Shown here: one piece after another, positions 26,562-35,746 of the stretch
Numbering within the stretch: position 1 is the stretch's first letter
How the letters are laid out: the number at the start of each line of letters is the position of its first letter
Source of the DNA: Varibaculum massiliense
GTDB lineage: Bacteria; Actinomycetota; Actinomycetes; Actinomycetales; Actinomycetaceae
Direction: 5' to 3'
Length of the DNA: 64,000 bases
Assembly: GCF_900106855.1 (NCBI RefSeq)
Contig: NZ_FNWI01000004.1
Coordinates: 1,116,001 to 1,180,000 of the forward strand
Position numbers and translations under genes: made by a program
Notes under the pieces: generated by a model
Database searches by the model: none
What the model saw: only the letters and a program-made list of their open reading frames with translations
What the model was told of the DNA's origin: nothing

Positions 26562-27089
26562 ATGTTTTACCTAGCTATCTGGATTTTCCTAGGTGCCCTA
26601 CCCTGGTTTCTACCTCAGCGTTTCTGCCCCGAATCTACCGCCAGCCCTAAGCGCACAGCACCTATTGATCCGGCAGTAATCCTGGATTTGGCAAATGCCG
26701 GGCTAGCTGCCGGTTCTTCGATTCCGCGAGTACTTTCTGCCCTGGCTACAGCCTGTCGGGAGCCGCGGTTAGCCCAAGTTTCTCGCGCCCTGATTTTCGG
26801 GGTTGCCTGGGAGGCAGCGTGGAGCTTGTTAAGGCAAAACAACCAGAGTCCCGAATGGGCAAGATACCTATCCCAGGCGCTAGAGCCAGCCTGGAAAGAT
26901 GGGGTTTCCCCCGAAGCTTTGCTGAAAGGTGCCGGAGTCAGGGTGCGAGCCGGCAAAGACCAGCGCGCTCGCCAGGCCGCCCAAAAACTATCAGTCCGCC
27001 TGGTGGTTCCCTTAGGGATATGCCAGTTACCGGCATTTATCCTCCTCGGAATAGTGCCGGTAATTCTGGCGGGACTAGAAGAACTCTAG
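26562..27089 (+). CDS. TadC-like membrane protein
   Basis: A 175-aa protein with an N-terminal hydrophobic helix, a T2SSF-like helical middle part (I-L-D-L-A-N-A-G-L-A-A-G-S-S-I-P) and a C-terminal hydrophobic segment. It would pair with the TadB-like protein as the assembly platform. I use the ATG at 26562, two bases after the tadB stop. The gene ends in CTAG, whose palindrome also serves as the stop of the convergent brnQ. No pilin (flp) or tadE/tadF gene follows, so the locus is incomplete here. Confidence 0.75.
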   Translation: MFYLAIWIFLGALPWFLPQRFCPESTASPKRTAPIDPAVILDLANAGLAAGSSIPRVLSALATACREPRLAQVSRALIFGVAWEAAWSLLRQNNQSPEWARYLSQALEPAWKDGVSPEALLKGAGVRVRAGKDQRARQAAQKLSVRLVVPLGICQLPAFILLGIVPVILAGLEEL

Positions 27090-28525
27090 CTGTTCGAATC
27101 GGATTTCTCTGCGGCAGCCTGCTGCTTACCCGATTCGTCTAGCTCGTCCTCGTTAAGAGCCAAACCGGCACTGACCAAGGACTGGTTACGCTCGCGCGCT
27201 ACCGCATCATAGTCATATTGCTGTTTCATGCGACCTTGCGCAATATCGATAATCAGACCGAGCGCCAACATGATAAAGGAGGGGATTAGCCAACCCAACC
27301 CTAGCGAGGCCAACGGAATGGTGGTGTCAATCCACTCCTCCAATACCCCGGCAGCCTTCAAACCATCAAAGAGACCGAAAATGCCCGCTACCCAGACCGA
27401 TAGACGGTAAGCCCAGAACATATGGCCAGGGATAAAGATGTCCAGGATACAGGTAACAGTAAGCATGATGGTGATGGGGTAACAGAACATCATTACCGGA
27501 ACAATCACGTTTACCAATGCCTCTAGCCCCAGGTTAGCAATCGCTAAAGAAACCACTACGTGCAGCACTACCCACACCGGACGGGAAACCTGGGGGAACA
27601 ATCCTCTAAAGAACTGAGTCGAAGCCTCAACTAGCCCGATGGCGGTAGTTAAACAAGCCAAAACGGCAATGGCCCCCAAAATTACGCTACCAGTGGAGCC
27701 AAATAGGTGTTTAGCTGCAAAAGCCAGTCCTTCTCCACCGTCTTTAACGTTAGGGTTTAACCTACCCACACGCGATCCCACCATCGATAATCCAAAATAG
27801 ACCAGACCGAGGAAGAAGGCTGCGATTACCCCCGCAAGTGCAGTAACCCCAAAAAGCTGCCGACCCGGTTTGAAGCCTTTTTGCCGCAAAGCTCGAATAA
27901 TTACCACCCCGAACACGAAGGAAGCGATAGCGTCCAAAGTGTTGTAGCCGTCAAAGATTCCTTTCAAAGTGGGGGTGGCAGCATACTTTTCAATCGGAGC
28001 CGCCTCCGAAGGGGACATGGTGAACACCGCAGCAATAATCGTTACTGCCAGCAGAATCAACAATGCCGGGGTTAGCAGACCTCCGATGCGATCCAAAACA
28101 TTTCGAGGATTCAGGCATAGGTACCCAGCAATTCCGAAATAGATAAGAGTGTATACAAATAACCACAGATGAGAGTCACCTGCAGTAGCCTGGAATGACA
28201 TCGAGTAGGAGGCGGCGGCAGTACGTGGAATCGCATACAGCATCCCGGTGGAGAGGAAGATTAGCCAGCAAAACACCAGGCCGGGATAGTGAGCAATCCG
28301 TTCAATAATCCCCAATACCCCTGAGGAGGAAGTTGCCGCCGCAATCATCCCGGCCATCGGTAGCAGCACCCCGGTAAGCATAAAGCCGATGGTAGCCGGT
28401 ACCTGTTCAACCCCTGATTGCACTCCAATCATTACCGGGAAAATCAGGTTGCCAGCACCAAAGAACATGGCAAACAATGCCAACCCGGTAACTACCACAT
28501 TGCGAACACTTGTCTTACTATTCAT
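27086..28525 (-). CDS. brnQ: Branched-chain amino acid carrier BrnQ (LIVCS family)
   Basis: Cation-coupled importer for leucine, isoleucine and valine. The 479-aa protein has about 12 helices and the family opening F-A-M-F-F-G-A-G-N-L-I-F-P near residue 17. Later comes F-L-S-T-G-M-L-Y-A-I-P-R-T-A-A near 93, also characteristic. The C-terminal tail is hydrophilic and Glu/Ala/Ser-rich. It is monocistronic, divergent from the orphan gene at 28684 and convergent with tadC, sharing a four-base stop overlap. Confidence 0.96.
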   Translation of the reverse strand: MNSKTSVRNVVVTGLALFAMFFGAGNLIFPVMIGVQSGVEQVPATIGFMLTGVLLPMAGMIAAATSSSGVLGIIERIAHYPGLVFCWLIFLSTGMLYAIPRTAAASYSMSFQATAGDSHLWLFVYTLIYFGIAGYLCLNPRNVLDRIGGLLTPALLILLAVTIIAAVFTMSPSEAAPIEKYAATPTLKGIFDGYNTLDAIASFVFGVVIIRALRQKGFKPGRQLFGVTALAGVIAAFFLGLVYFGLSMVGSRVGRLNPNVKDGGEGLAFAAKHLFGSTGSVILGAIAVLACLTTAIGLVEASTQFFRGLFPQVSRPVWVVLHVVVSLAIANLGLEALVNVIVPVMMFCYPITIMLTVTCILDIFIPGHMFWAYRLSVWVAGIFGLFDGLKAAGVLEEWIDTTIPLASLGLGWLIPSFIMLALGLIIDIAQGRMKQQYDYDAVARERNQSLVSAGLALNEDELDESGKQQAAAEKSDSNS

Positions 28526-28683
28526 GGCTTAGTAATCTCCACTCTTACTTTTTTAACTTTTCTAGTGTCGCAAAGACCAGCTTTGATTCAAAATAATCTT
28601 CCATACTGGAATACTGGGTTACCATAATTTGAGCAACTTGTTTACAATTGCGCGGACTTGGCACATTTTCTTGAGCGGGTGAG

Positions 28684-29385
28684 GTGAGGTGCTTGCAAAC
28701 CGAGACGCAGCTTTCCCCACTTGATGAGTATTTCCAGCAGCTATCGGCTCTGCTCTCACTTGCCCCGATTCTGCGCCGTAATCAAGTAATCTACGCCGTC
28801 TGTCTGGCAGTGGAACAGATGGAAGAAACCGCTGCGCTGCCTGCACCCTATACCCGCGAGCAACTCCATGCTTATCTGGGCACTCCCGAACAGGTGGTGG
28901 CCATAGCGGATGCGGATTTAACCGTGATTAAAGCTGGCAATGGCGCGCAAGTTATTCAAGCGGCGGAGGCTGCCAGCGTTGCCGGGGTTCCTTGGGGTAA
29001 GGCTGGCGCTTTGGTTCGCTCCGAGGATGCGCGGCGGCTGCAAAAATATGGTCAACTAATAGGTTGGGGGGAAACCGTTCCGGCGGCACCGGTGCAACCA
29101 GATTTGCTGGACAGCAAAATTGAGTCCCTAATTAACTCAGAAAGTGTCCGTCATAACTTCTTCGCCTATTTCTTACCGATTGCCTTCGGCGTAGCCTGCA
29201 TCGCCACTGCCTTGCTGATCCCCTTGGGGTTCTTCCTAGGAATCTTCGCCCTGGTGCTAGTAATTTACCTTTGGCGCAAGCGGATTACACCCCTGTGGCC
29301 GCGAATTTTTTGCGCCTTAGCTACCCTGTTTGCGATTGTCTGTACCGTGGTCGCTACCTTGCGGTTGCTCGGCTACGATTCTTAG
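28684..29385 (+). CDS. Hypothetical membrane protein with acidic N-terminal domain
   Basis: I do not recognise this 233-aa protein. Residues 1-65 are helical and polar (L-D-E-Y-F-Q-Q-L-S-A-L near the start, like the N-terminus of some DUF1700-type proteins). Residues 70-150 form a soluble domain. Residues about 160-185 and 187-205, and perhaps 210-228, are hydrophobic helices. GTG at 28684 and TTG at 28693 are both possible starts; the GAGGTGAGG just upstream suits the TTG. It is divergent from brnQ, and its stop overlaps the rlmB stop by three bases. Confidence 0.6.
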   Translation: MRCLQTETQLSPLDEYFQQLSALLSLAPILRRNQVIYAVCLAVEQMEETAALPAPYTREQLHAYLGTPEQVVAIADADLTVIKAGNGAQVIQAAEAASVAGVPWGKAGALVRSEDARRLQKYGQLIGWGETVPAAPVQPDLLDSKIESLINSESVRHNFFAYFLPIAFGVACIATALLIPLGFFLGIFALVLVIYLWRKRITPLWPRIFCALATLFAIVCTVVATLRLLGYDS

Positions 29386-30371
29386 TTTTCTGCGGCTTTT
29401 TCCCGGCGCACTGCCGCCACTTCGAATAGGGCAATTCCCGTGGCGACCGCGGCATTTAAGGATTCCACATCGGAGGAAATCTCTATTCGGGTAAGCAGAT
29501 CGCAGTTTTCCTTCACCAAGCGGGAAATCCCCTCACCCTCAGCTCCGGTAACTAGCGCTAAAGGACCGTCTGCCAAACCGGATTCGCGCACCGAGGAGGT
29601 GCCGCCACCATCAAGCCCCAGCACAAAACAACCTTGCTCTTTGCACTGCTTAATCGCGTTTACCAGGTTAGACACCCGGGCAATCGGCAGGCGCGCAGCG
29701 GCTCCGGCAGAGGCTTTCCAAGCAGTGACGTTCATCGAGGCGCTGCGCCGACCGGGAATCACTACCCCGCTAGCTCCAAAGGCAGCGGCGCTGCGCACAA
29801 TCGCCCCCAGGTTATGTGGGTCGGTTACCCCATCTAGCAGCACAATCAACGGCTTAGTGTGATTTTTTTCGGAATTTTCAAAAAGCGCAGCTAAATCCGT
29901 GTACTCAAACTCGGGCACTTCCAGAGCAACCCCCTGGTGGACTGCGCCCTCGGTAGCTAGATCCAAATCGGAGCGGGGAACTTCCACGATGGGTGCCCCT
30001 TGCGCACTGGCTTTGGCGAGTAGCAGGGACAGTTTTTTATTAGCCGCCAGATTACCTGCCACGAACACCCGGGTCACGGGGATATCAGATTCCAAGGCTT
30101 CCAACACCGGGTTGCGTCCGGCAATCAGTTGATGCCCGCGTCGCACCTGGATTAGGGAACGTTTGGCACGTGCCTTACGTTGGGCTGCCTGCGTTTCTTC
30201 GCGTCGCTCTTTTTGGATACGGGCGCGATAAGCCGCGTGGTAAGGGCGATTCTCTGCTTTCGGCGTGGGGCCTTTCGCCCGCAACCCGCGTTTATTGCCG
30301 CCGCTACCTTTAGGAGCGCCCTTCTTATCACTGCGTTTCATTCTGCCGTGGTGATCTCCGCGAAGTGCCAT
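29382..30371 (-). CDS. rlmB: 23S rRNA (guanosine-2'-O)-methyltransferase RlmB-like (SpoU family)
   Basis: SAM-dependent 2'-O-methylation of 23S rRNA (G2251 in E. coli). The 329-aa protein has a basic Lys/Arg-rich N-terminal region of about 75 residues. A substrate-binding domain beginning L-I-A-G-R-N-P-V-L-E-A-L follows, then a SPOUT domain with L-L-D-G-V-T-D-P-H-N-L-G-A-I-V-R-S-A, a later G-A-E-G-E-G, and S-L-N-A-A-V-A-T-G-I-A-L. The frame is open to 30395, but the ATG at 30371 sits eight bases after the cysS stop and avoids overlap. Operon with cysS, the usual actinobacterial order. Confidence 0.95.
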   Translation of the reverse strand: MALRGDHHGRMKRSDKKGAPKGSGGNKRGLRAKGPTPKAENRPYHAAYRARIQKERREETQAAQRKARAKRSLIQVRRGHQLIAGRNPVLEALESDIPVTRVFVAGNLAANKKLSLLLAKASAQGAPIVEVPRSDLDLATEGAVHQGVALEVPEFEYTDLAALFENSEKNHTKPLIVLLDGVTDPHNLGAIVRSAAAFGASGVVIPGRRSASMNVTAWKASAGAAARLPIARVSNLVNAIKQCKEQGCFVLGLDGGGTSSVRESGLADGPLALVTGAEGEGISRLVKENCDLLTRIEISSDVESLNAAVATGIALFEVAAVRREKAAEN

Positions 30372-30379
30372 GTCAACCC

Positions 30380-31825
30380 CTAACCTAAATGCCAAGTGGA
30401 GCCGCTAGCTCCGTCCTCAATGACTATCCCGGCCGCGCTTAAGCGGTCGCGGATCCCGTCCGCGCGCGCCCAATCTTTTTCTTTGCGTGCTTGAACTCGC
30501 TGTTCCAGCTGGTCAGCGACCAGTTTTTCTAAGGCAGCGGCGGCGGCAGAATCATTACCACTGTCTGCTTCCCACCATTGCTCAGAGAGAGGATCTAGTC
30601 CCAAGACCTCTAGCATGGCGCGAATTTGGATGGCAACCTTTGCGCCCTCGTCAGTTTTCCCGCCTTCAAAAGCGGTATTTGCCTGCTTGATTTTCTCGTG
30701 TATCACGGCTTGAGCAGCCGCGATATTTAGATCATCGTCCATAGCTTCACAAAAAGCTTCCGGGAGGAGGGCAGCTGCTAACTCTTGAGGGCTCGCTTGA
30801 CCGACTTCGGGAGCCACCTGGGCAAAGCGCGCCAGGGAAGAGGCAAACTTGTTCCAGGTTTCACCCGCCTGCTCCAAGGTTTCTGGGGAATACTCCACAG
30901 TCGAACGGTAGTGAGTAGTTCCCAAGGCCAAGCGAAGCACCGCCGCCGGCGTGGTCTTCAAAATCTCCGACACCACCAGGGAGTTCCCCAGCGATTTCGA
31001 CATTTTTTCACCTTTAATAGTTACCCAGGCGTTATGCATCCAGTATTTAGCGAAAGGCCAACCGGCACCATGAGATTGCGCCTGCTCATTTTCGTGATGC
31101 GGGAAACGCAGGTCAATGCCGCCCCCGTGGATATCGAAGGCTTCACCCAGGTAGCGCCGCGACATCGCTGAACACTCTAAATGCCAGCCGGGACGTCCTT
31201 TACCCCAGGGCGAATCCCACTTGGCGGTTTCAGGTTCGCTGTCTTTCGCTGCTTTCCAGAGGGCGAAGTCGCGCGGATCGCGTTTGCCCGCCTCTATTTG
31301 GCTATCAATTTGGCTCTCGTCCTCGGTAGTGCGCATATCAGAGAGCTTTTGCCGGGTAAGCGAGCCGTAATCCTTTAACGATTTAACATCGAAATAGACG
31401 TTTCCGTTCCCGTCACTATAGGCGTGACCAGCATCGATAAGACGCTGGGTGAGAGCGATTTGTTCAGGAATCTGCCCGGTGGCACGCGGTTCATAGGTGG
31501 GAGGCAGCACTCCCAGGGCGCGATAGGCAGCGGCGAACTCTTGCTCGAAGCGATAGGCCCACGCCCACCAATCCCAACCGGCCTCCGCGGATTTATTTAA
31601 GATCTTGTCGTCAATATCGGTCACGTTACGCACATAAGTGACCTGATAGCCACTGCGACGCAACCACCGAATCAGCACATCAAAGGCAATTGCCGAACGC
31701 ACATGCCCAATATGGGGAGACCCTTGCACGGTGGCTCCACACAGGTAAATTCCTACATGTCCGGCCTTGACCGGCTCGAAGTCCACGATGCGGTGACGGG
31801 CGGAATCATAAATTCGAAGGCTCAT
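30380..31825 (-). CDS. cysS: Cysteinyl-tRNA synthetase
   Basis: Charges tRNA-Cys. With the ATG at 31825 (M-S-L-R-I-Y-D-S) the protein is 481 aa, a normal CysS length. The frame is open to 31918, but the extra 31 residues do not look like family sequence. Signatures are L-C-G-A-T-V-Q (zinc Cys), [16 protein letters not shown] (second zinc Cys) and [10 protein letters not shown]. Mycothiol ligase MshC is a shorter paralogue, but the length and the C-terminal helical domain point to CysS. It is followed by rlmB. Confidence 0.95.
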   Translation of the reverse strand: MSLRIYDSARHRIVDFEPVKAGHVGIYLCGATVQGSPHIGHVRSAIAFDVLIRWLRRSGYQVTYVRNVTDIDDKILNKSAEAGWDWWAWAYRFEQEFAAAYRALGVLPPTYEPRATGQIPEQIALTQRLIDAGHAYSDGNGNVYFDVKSLKDYGSLTRQKLSDMRTTEDESQIDSQIEAGKRDPRDFALWKAAKDSEPETAKWDSPWGKGRPGWHLECSAMSRRYLGEAFDIHGGGIDLRFPHHENEQAQSHGAGWPFAKYWMHNAWVTIKGEKMSKSLGNSLVVSEILKTTPAAVLRLALGTTHYRSTVEYSPETLEQAGETWNKFASSLARFAQVAPEVGQASPQELAAALLPEAFCEAMDDDLNIAAAQAVIHEKIKQANTAFEGGKTDEGAKVAIQIRAMLEVLGLDPLSEQWWEADSGNDSAAAAALEKLVADQLEQRVQARKEKDWARADGIRDRLSAAGIVIEDGASGSTWHLG

Positions 31826-32042
31826 GTTCCCATGGTATCGGCAAGCACCCCCTTGCCCGAAGTTTCCCCCGGTTTTCCTACCCGCGTCCTTATCTTTTAA
31901 TCCTCGCCAAGATTTCACCGGATACGCCGGCGGCTACCAACTCGAGCGCAAGACGGATAAACTCGGATAGTAAGAGTGCAAACGCTGCCGAGTAAATCTC
32001 GTCCGCGACCTTGCAAAAATCCTTATTCGAGAGGAATAGTTC

Positions 32043-33329
32043 ATGCCCGCACTGATTGTTGTCGGAGCCCAATGGGGAGACGAAGGAAAGGGTAAAGTCA
32101 CCGACCTAGTTGGCCAGAGCGTTGACTGGGTGGTGAAGTTTAATGGCGGCAATAATGCTGGTCACACCATTGTAGTCGGGGATCAAAAGTTTGGTTTACA
32201 CCTGATTCCTGCCGGCATCCTCTCCCCCACGGTCACCCCGGTAATCGGTAACGGAGTGGTAGTTGACCTGGAAGTAATGTTCGCCGAAATCAAGATGTTG
32301 GAAGAGGCCGGGGTCGACTGTTCCCGGCTAAAGGTTTCGCTCAACGCCCACATCATTCCCCCGTACAACAAGGTGATGGATGGACTGGCGGAACGCTCCT
32401 TGGGGGAGCGCAAGATCGGTACCACCGGACGCGGGATTGGTCCAACTTATGCAGATAAGATGAACCGGATTGGTCTGCGCATCCAGGATTTATTTGACGA
32501 ATCAATTTTGCGGCAGAAAGTTCGCTCCGCTCTGTCGGGTAAGAACTTTGTAATCGAAAAACAGTTCGGTGAAGAACCTATCGATCCCGAAACTATTTCT
32601 GACCAGCTGCTTTCTTATGCCGATAAAGTACGCCCCATGGTTTTTGACTGCACCACAGAGCTCAACCTGGCTCTAGATCGCGGGGAAACTATCCTCTTAG
32701 AGGGCGGTCAAGCCACCATGTTGGATATTGATCATGGCACCTATCCCTTCGTGACCTCCTCGTCTTGTACCGCGGGCGGTGCCTGCTCCGGGTCGGGAAT
32801 CGGGCCGACTCGCATCAACAGAGTTATCGGGATTGCCAAGGCCTACACTACTCGCGTAGGCGAAGGACCTTTCCCTACGGAACTTTTTGGTAAAGAGGGC
32901 GAAGAACTGCGGCAATCAGGCGGAGAGTTCGGGGTAACTACCGGACGTCCGCGGCGTACTGGCTGGTTCGATTCGGTAGTTGCTCGCTACGCCGCTCGGG
33001 TCAATGGGCTTACTGACTTGGTGATTACCAAGCTGGATGTGCTCTCTAGGTATGACGAAATTCCGGTTTGTGTAGCTTATGACGTTGATGGTCAGCGTTT
33101 TGATGATCTCCCCGCGGATCAGACTGCTTTCCACCATGCCCAGCCGATTTACGAAATGCTGCCAGGCTGGCACGAAGATATCAGCGCCTGCAAGACCTTC
33201 GCAGATTTACCGGTAAAGGCACAGGAATATATTCATCGCCTAGAAGAGCTCTCCGGATGCCGCATTAGCGTAGTCGGGGTAGGACCTGACCGCGAAGAAA
33301 CTATCGTGCGCCATCAGTTGCTGGATTAG
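32043..33329 (+). CDS. purA: Adenylosuccinate synthetase
   Basis: First committed step from IMP to AMP: IMP plus aspartate plus GTP. The 428-aa length is typical. Motifs are [11 protein letters not shown] (GTP loop, residues 8-18), N-A-G-H-T near 40, [11 protein letters not shown] near 128, and [11 protein letters not shown] near 299. The ATG at 32043 follows GAGAGGAAT. It is divergent from cysS and monocistronic as far as can be seen. Confidence 0.98.
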   Translation: MPALIVVGAQWGDEGKGKVTDLVGQSVDWVVKFNGGNNAGHTIVVGDQKFGLHLIPAGILSPTVTPVIGNGVVVDLEVMFAEIKMLEEAGVDCSRLKVSLNAHIIPPYNKVMDGLAERSLGERKIGTTGRGIGPTYADKMNRIGLRIQDLFDESILRQKVRSALSGKNFVIEKQFGEEPIDPETISDQLLSYADKVRPMVFDCTTELNLALDRGETILLEGGQATMLDIDHGTYPFVTSSSCTAGGACSGSGIGPTRINRVIGIAKAYTTRVGEGPFPTELFGKEGEELRQSGGEFGVTTGRPRRTGWFDSVVARYAARVNGLTDLVITKLDVLSRYDEIPVCVAYDVDGQRFDDLPADQTAFHHAQPIYEMLPGWHEDISACKTFADLPVKAQEYIHRLEELSGCRISVVGVGPDREETIVRHQLLD

Positions 33330-33458
33330 TTTTCACTGGCATTAAGTTGCTCATCTGACACGGCTATTTCTAGGTAGCGCGGCGCGGTTTGCGCTGAAAA
33401 CCGCTCCCATAATCTATCGTGGCTGTTGTATAGACTACGCGATTTCGTTGGAGGTCAG

Positions 33459-34652
33459 ATGAGTAAGAACGAGCCGGATAATGACTTCACTACCCGCACC
33501 TGGTTCGTGGGAGAAGCAGGTGATGAGGAGCAGGCTCCCGAAGATACCTTAATCCCCGGTGAGCAGGCGGCTGCTGCTTCCTCTGGCAACGATTCTTTGA
33601 TTGCGGGCGATGGGCTGAGCGCAGCTCCCCCTGCCCTGGATAAGGAAGAGTTACCCTCCGACCAGCTCAGTCACACAGATAGCGTAATTGCTGGTACTGA
33701 CGAGAAACACGATGATTTAGCAGCCGGGAAGGCAGACGAGGTAGCTGCCGAGCCAGTCGCTAAGACTCCGACCCCGGAAGTACCGGCAACTCCGGACAGT
33801 GAGGGCGAAAATGTGACTCCCCAACCGTTAGAACGTAAGTCGCTTAGCGAACGTGCCGTGGAGCTTGAGGAGGATACTACTGATACTCCCCAACCTGAAA
33901 CGCTCACTGAAAGCGAGGTTGAAAGTACCGCTGACCGGCGTTATTCCTTACTGAACAGTTCAGAAGACATTCCAGAATCGGCCGCGGAGGAGGCTCCCCA
34001 CTGGGATTCCGTAGAGGAAACCGAACCGGAGGAAGTGCTGACCACTGCCGAGCGGGAAAAGAGTTTCGAGGACACAATTTTCGAGGGCGCGACAGTTAAA
34101 CCCACCGTACCTTCGCGGGCAGCAGCCCATATTTGGTCATTACTACTTTTCTTGGTACTAGTACCGCTCAGTTGGTACCTAATTTTTGATGTGGCTACCC
34201 GTTTAAGTAACCGCAACGAAGATATGCTCCTGCCAGCTTCCACTTTGAATGTTGGACAATGGGTAGAGCTGGTAGCGGCGGTAATCGTAGTGTTCTTACT
34301 GATTCTGGTGGCCAGGTTCTCTTCTCTGGGGGCTTTCGTTACTGGATTGGCACTTACTGTGGCTGGTGGATTCTTTATGGTGAATCCCTCCGGTACCGCT
34401 CATGCCTTAAAACCGCTGCTTACCGCCTTGGATAATGCGGGACAGCAAGAGCATTTCTATCAGGCGCTGCCCTCTAATATCGCCCACCACTTAGCTTGGT
34501 CAGGCGGATCGGGAATGCTGCTATTTGCGGGTATTGCCCTGCTAGGGATGGGTTTGCTTTCACACACCGCGCGGCGTGCCGGTCGCAAAGACTACTTAGT
34601 TGAGCGAAAAGTTAAAGCCGCAGAAGAAAGCGATAAGAATAAAGAGGACTAG
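33459..34652 (+). CDS. Acidic-N-terminus membrane protein with repeated (D)-[ST]-[LV]-I-[AP]-G motif
   Basis: Unrecognised 397-aa protein. Residues 1-215 are very acidic (many Glu, Asp, Thr, Pro) and look disordered. Within them the motif E-D-T-L-I-P-G (28-34), N-D-S-L-I-A-G (44-50) and T-D-S-V-I-A-G (73-79) repeats. Four hydrophobic helices follow at about 225-248, 268-290, 292-312 and 345-368, then a basic tail. I choose the ATG at 33459 because GGAGGT lies six bases upstream; the frame is open to 33426. The layout suggests a membrane protein with a long cytoplasmic tail available for protein binding or Ser/Thr phosphorylation (inference). Confidence 0.8.
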   Translation: MSKNEPDNDFTTRTWFVGEAGDEEQAPEDTLIPGEQAAAASSGNDSLIAGDGLSAAPPALDKEELPSDQLSHTDSVIAGTDEKHDDLAAGKADEVAAEPVAKTPTPEVPATPDSEGENVTPQPLERKSLSERAVELEEDTTDTPQPETLTESEVESTADRRYSLLNSSEDIPESAAEEAPHWDSVEETEPEEVLTTAEREKSFEDTIFEGATVKPTVPSRAAAHIWSLLLFLVLVPLSWYLIFDVATRLSNRNEDMLLPASTLNVGQWVELVAAVIVVFLLILVARFSSLGAFVTGLALTVAGGFFMVNPSGTAHALKPLLTALDNAGQQEHFYQALPSNIAHHLAWSGGSGMLLFAGIALLGMGLLSHTARRAGRKDYLVERKVKAAEESDKNKED

Positions 34653-34694
34653 CTAACAGCCAGCGCACCTACACGGTGTTTTGTCTACCTAGGA

Positions 34695-34723
34695 GTAATC
34701 CCTTCCTATAAACGGGGGATTAC
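34695..34723. repeat. Hairpin GTAATCCC / GGGATTAC
   Basis: An eight-base perfect inverted repeat (34695-34702 with 34716-34723), 40 bases after the stop of the membrane-protein gene. Possibly a weak terminator or RNA-stabilising stem. Confidence 0.45.
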
Positions 34724-34779
34724 AACCAGGTTCCCTTTAGGGCGGCAGCGCCAGTAAGAAAAGTGTTTTAGCAAATGTT

Positions 34780-34814
34780 TTGGGGGCGGCAACCAATATG
34801 GTTGCCGCCCCCAA
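34780..34814. terminator. Bidirectional stem-loop between convergent genes
   Basis: A 15-bp perfect stem (34780-34794 with 34800-34814, arm TTGGGGGCGGCAACC) and a five-base loop. It lies between the plus-strand membrane-protein gene and the minus-strand CRP/FNR gene. The flanks lack a clean T run, but stem strength and position suggest it ends both transcripts. Confidence 0.7.
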
Positions 34815-34854
34815 GCGTTATTAAGCGTCAGATTTTAGATATGTTTCCCAGCTG

Positions 34855-35532
34855 CTAGCGAGCACGCCGCGCCAAGCGGTCAACATCAATCAAGGTGACT
34901 GCCCGCCCTTCGAGCCTAATCCATCCACGGGATACAAACTCGGCCAAGGACTTGTTTACGGTTTCGCGCGATGCCCCCACCAGCTGAGCTAGTTCTTCCT
35001 GGGTGAGATCGTGAGGTACGTGAATTCCGTCCTCGGTGCGAATCCCGAAACGATCGGCCAGATCCAGTAGCGCTTTGGCTACCCTGCCGGGTACATCCGA
35101 GAACACCAAATCCGCGAGCGTGCCATTGGTGCGCCGTAAGCGTTTCGCTAGGGCTTTCAACATGTGCTTCGCCAAAGAGGGGTTATCCTCCAGGAACGCC
35201 ATCAAATCTGAATGGTTTAAGAAAACCAAGCGGGCAGGGGAAACCGCAGTAGCGGTAGTGGAACGCTGACCGGGATCAAAAAGGGTGAGCTCACCCAGAA
35301 TTTCCCCGGGACCTAGCACTGCCAGCAGATTCTCGCGCCCATCTACGGACTGATGGGAAAGTTTTATTTTCCCCTCGGCCACGATGTACAAGCGATCGCC
35401 ATCATCGCCCTCTTCAAATAGGTTTTCCCCACGTCGCAACGTGGTTTGCCCCATCATTGAGAACAGACGCATCTGTGCTTCCTGGTCAAGCCCCTCAAAT
35501 AGGGGAATTCTAGCTATAAAGGACGAATCCAA
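34855..35532 (-). CDS. CRP/FNR-family regulator (GlxR-like)
   Basis: A 225-aa DNA-binding regulator. The N-terminal cyclic-nucleotide-binding domain has the phosphate-binding cassette G-E-L-T-L-F-D-P-G-Q-R-S-T-T-A-T-A near residue 80, which fits cAMP-binding members. The C-terminal winged helix is L-T-Q-E-E-L-A-Q-L-V-G-A-S-R-E-T-V-N-K-S-L. It resembles actinobacterial GlxR/Crp in layout. The frame is open from GTG 35541, but AAGGAG overlaps that codon. The TTG at 35532 (M-D-S-S-F-I) is spaced eight bases from AAGGAG and is preferred. An 18-bp tandem repeat lies just upstream. Confidence 0.9.
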   Translation of the reverse strand: MDSSFIARIPLFEGLDQEAQMRLFSMMGQTTLRRGENLFEEGDDGDRLYIVAEGKIKLSHQSVDGRENLLAVLGPGEILGELTLFDPGQRSTTATAVSPARLVFLNHSDLMAFLEDNPSLAKHMLKALAKRLRRTNGTLADLVFSDVPGRVAKALLDLADRFGIRTEDGIHVPHDLTQEELAQLVGASRETVNKSLAEFVSRGWIRLEGRAVTLIDVDRLARRAR

Positions 35533-35560
35533 ACCAATCACTCCTTACACAAAACTCTTG

Positions 35561-35596
35561 ATACCGATAAAACAGTACATACCGATATAACAGTAC
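35561..35596. repeat. Tandem 18-bp repeat upstream of the CRP/FNR gene
   Basis: ATACCGATAAAACAGTAC (35561-35578) is followed immediately by ATACCGATATAACAGTAC (35579-35596), with a single mismatch. It ends about 30 bases before the start of the regulator on the minus strand, where the promoter should be, so it is a candidate operator pair or a duplicated promoter core. Confidence 0.7.
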
Positions 35597-35746
35597 CCGC
35601 TTGCTGTGACTTATGCCACCTGAGAAACGGCGTGCCGAGAAAAAAGTTTTCTTTTCTCTAAAATACCTGCCACACCTGGGACTTCAATCCTTATTAACAG
35701 ATTAAATAGGCAGGAAAAGCAGTTTCTAAATGTTCTTAAAAACAGT

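Noticed and set aside
30380-31825. Mycothiol ligase MshC
   Set aside because: Length and the C-terminal domain fit cysteinyl-tRNA synthetase, and the gene is paired with rlmB as usual for cysS.
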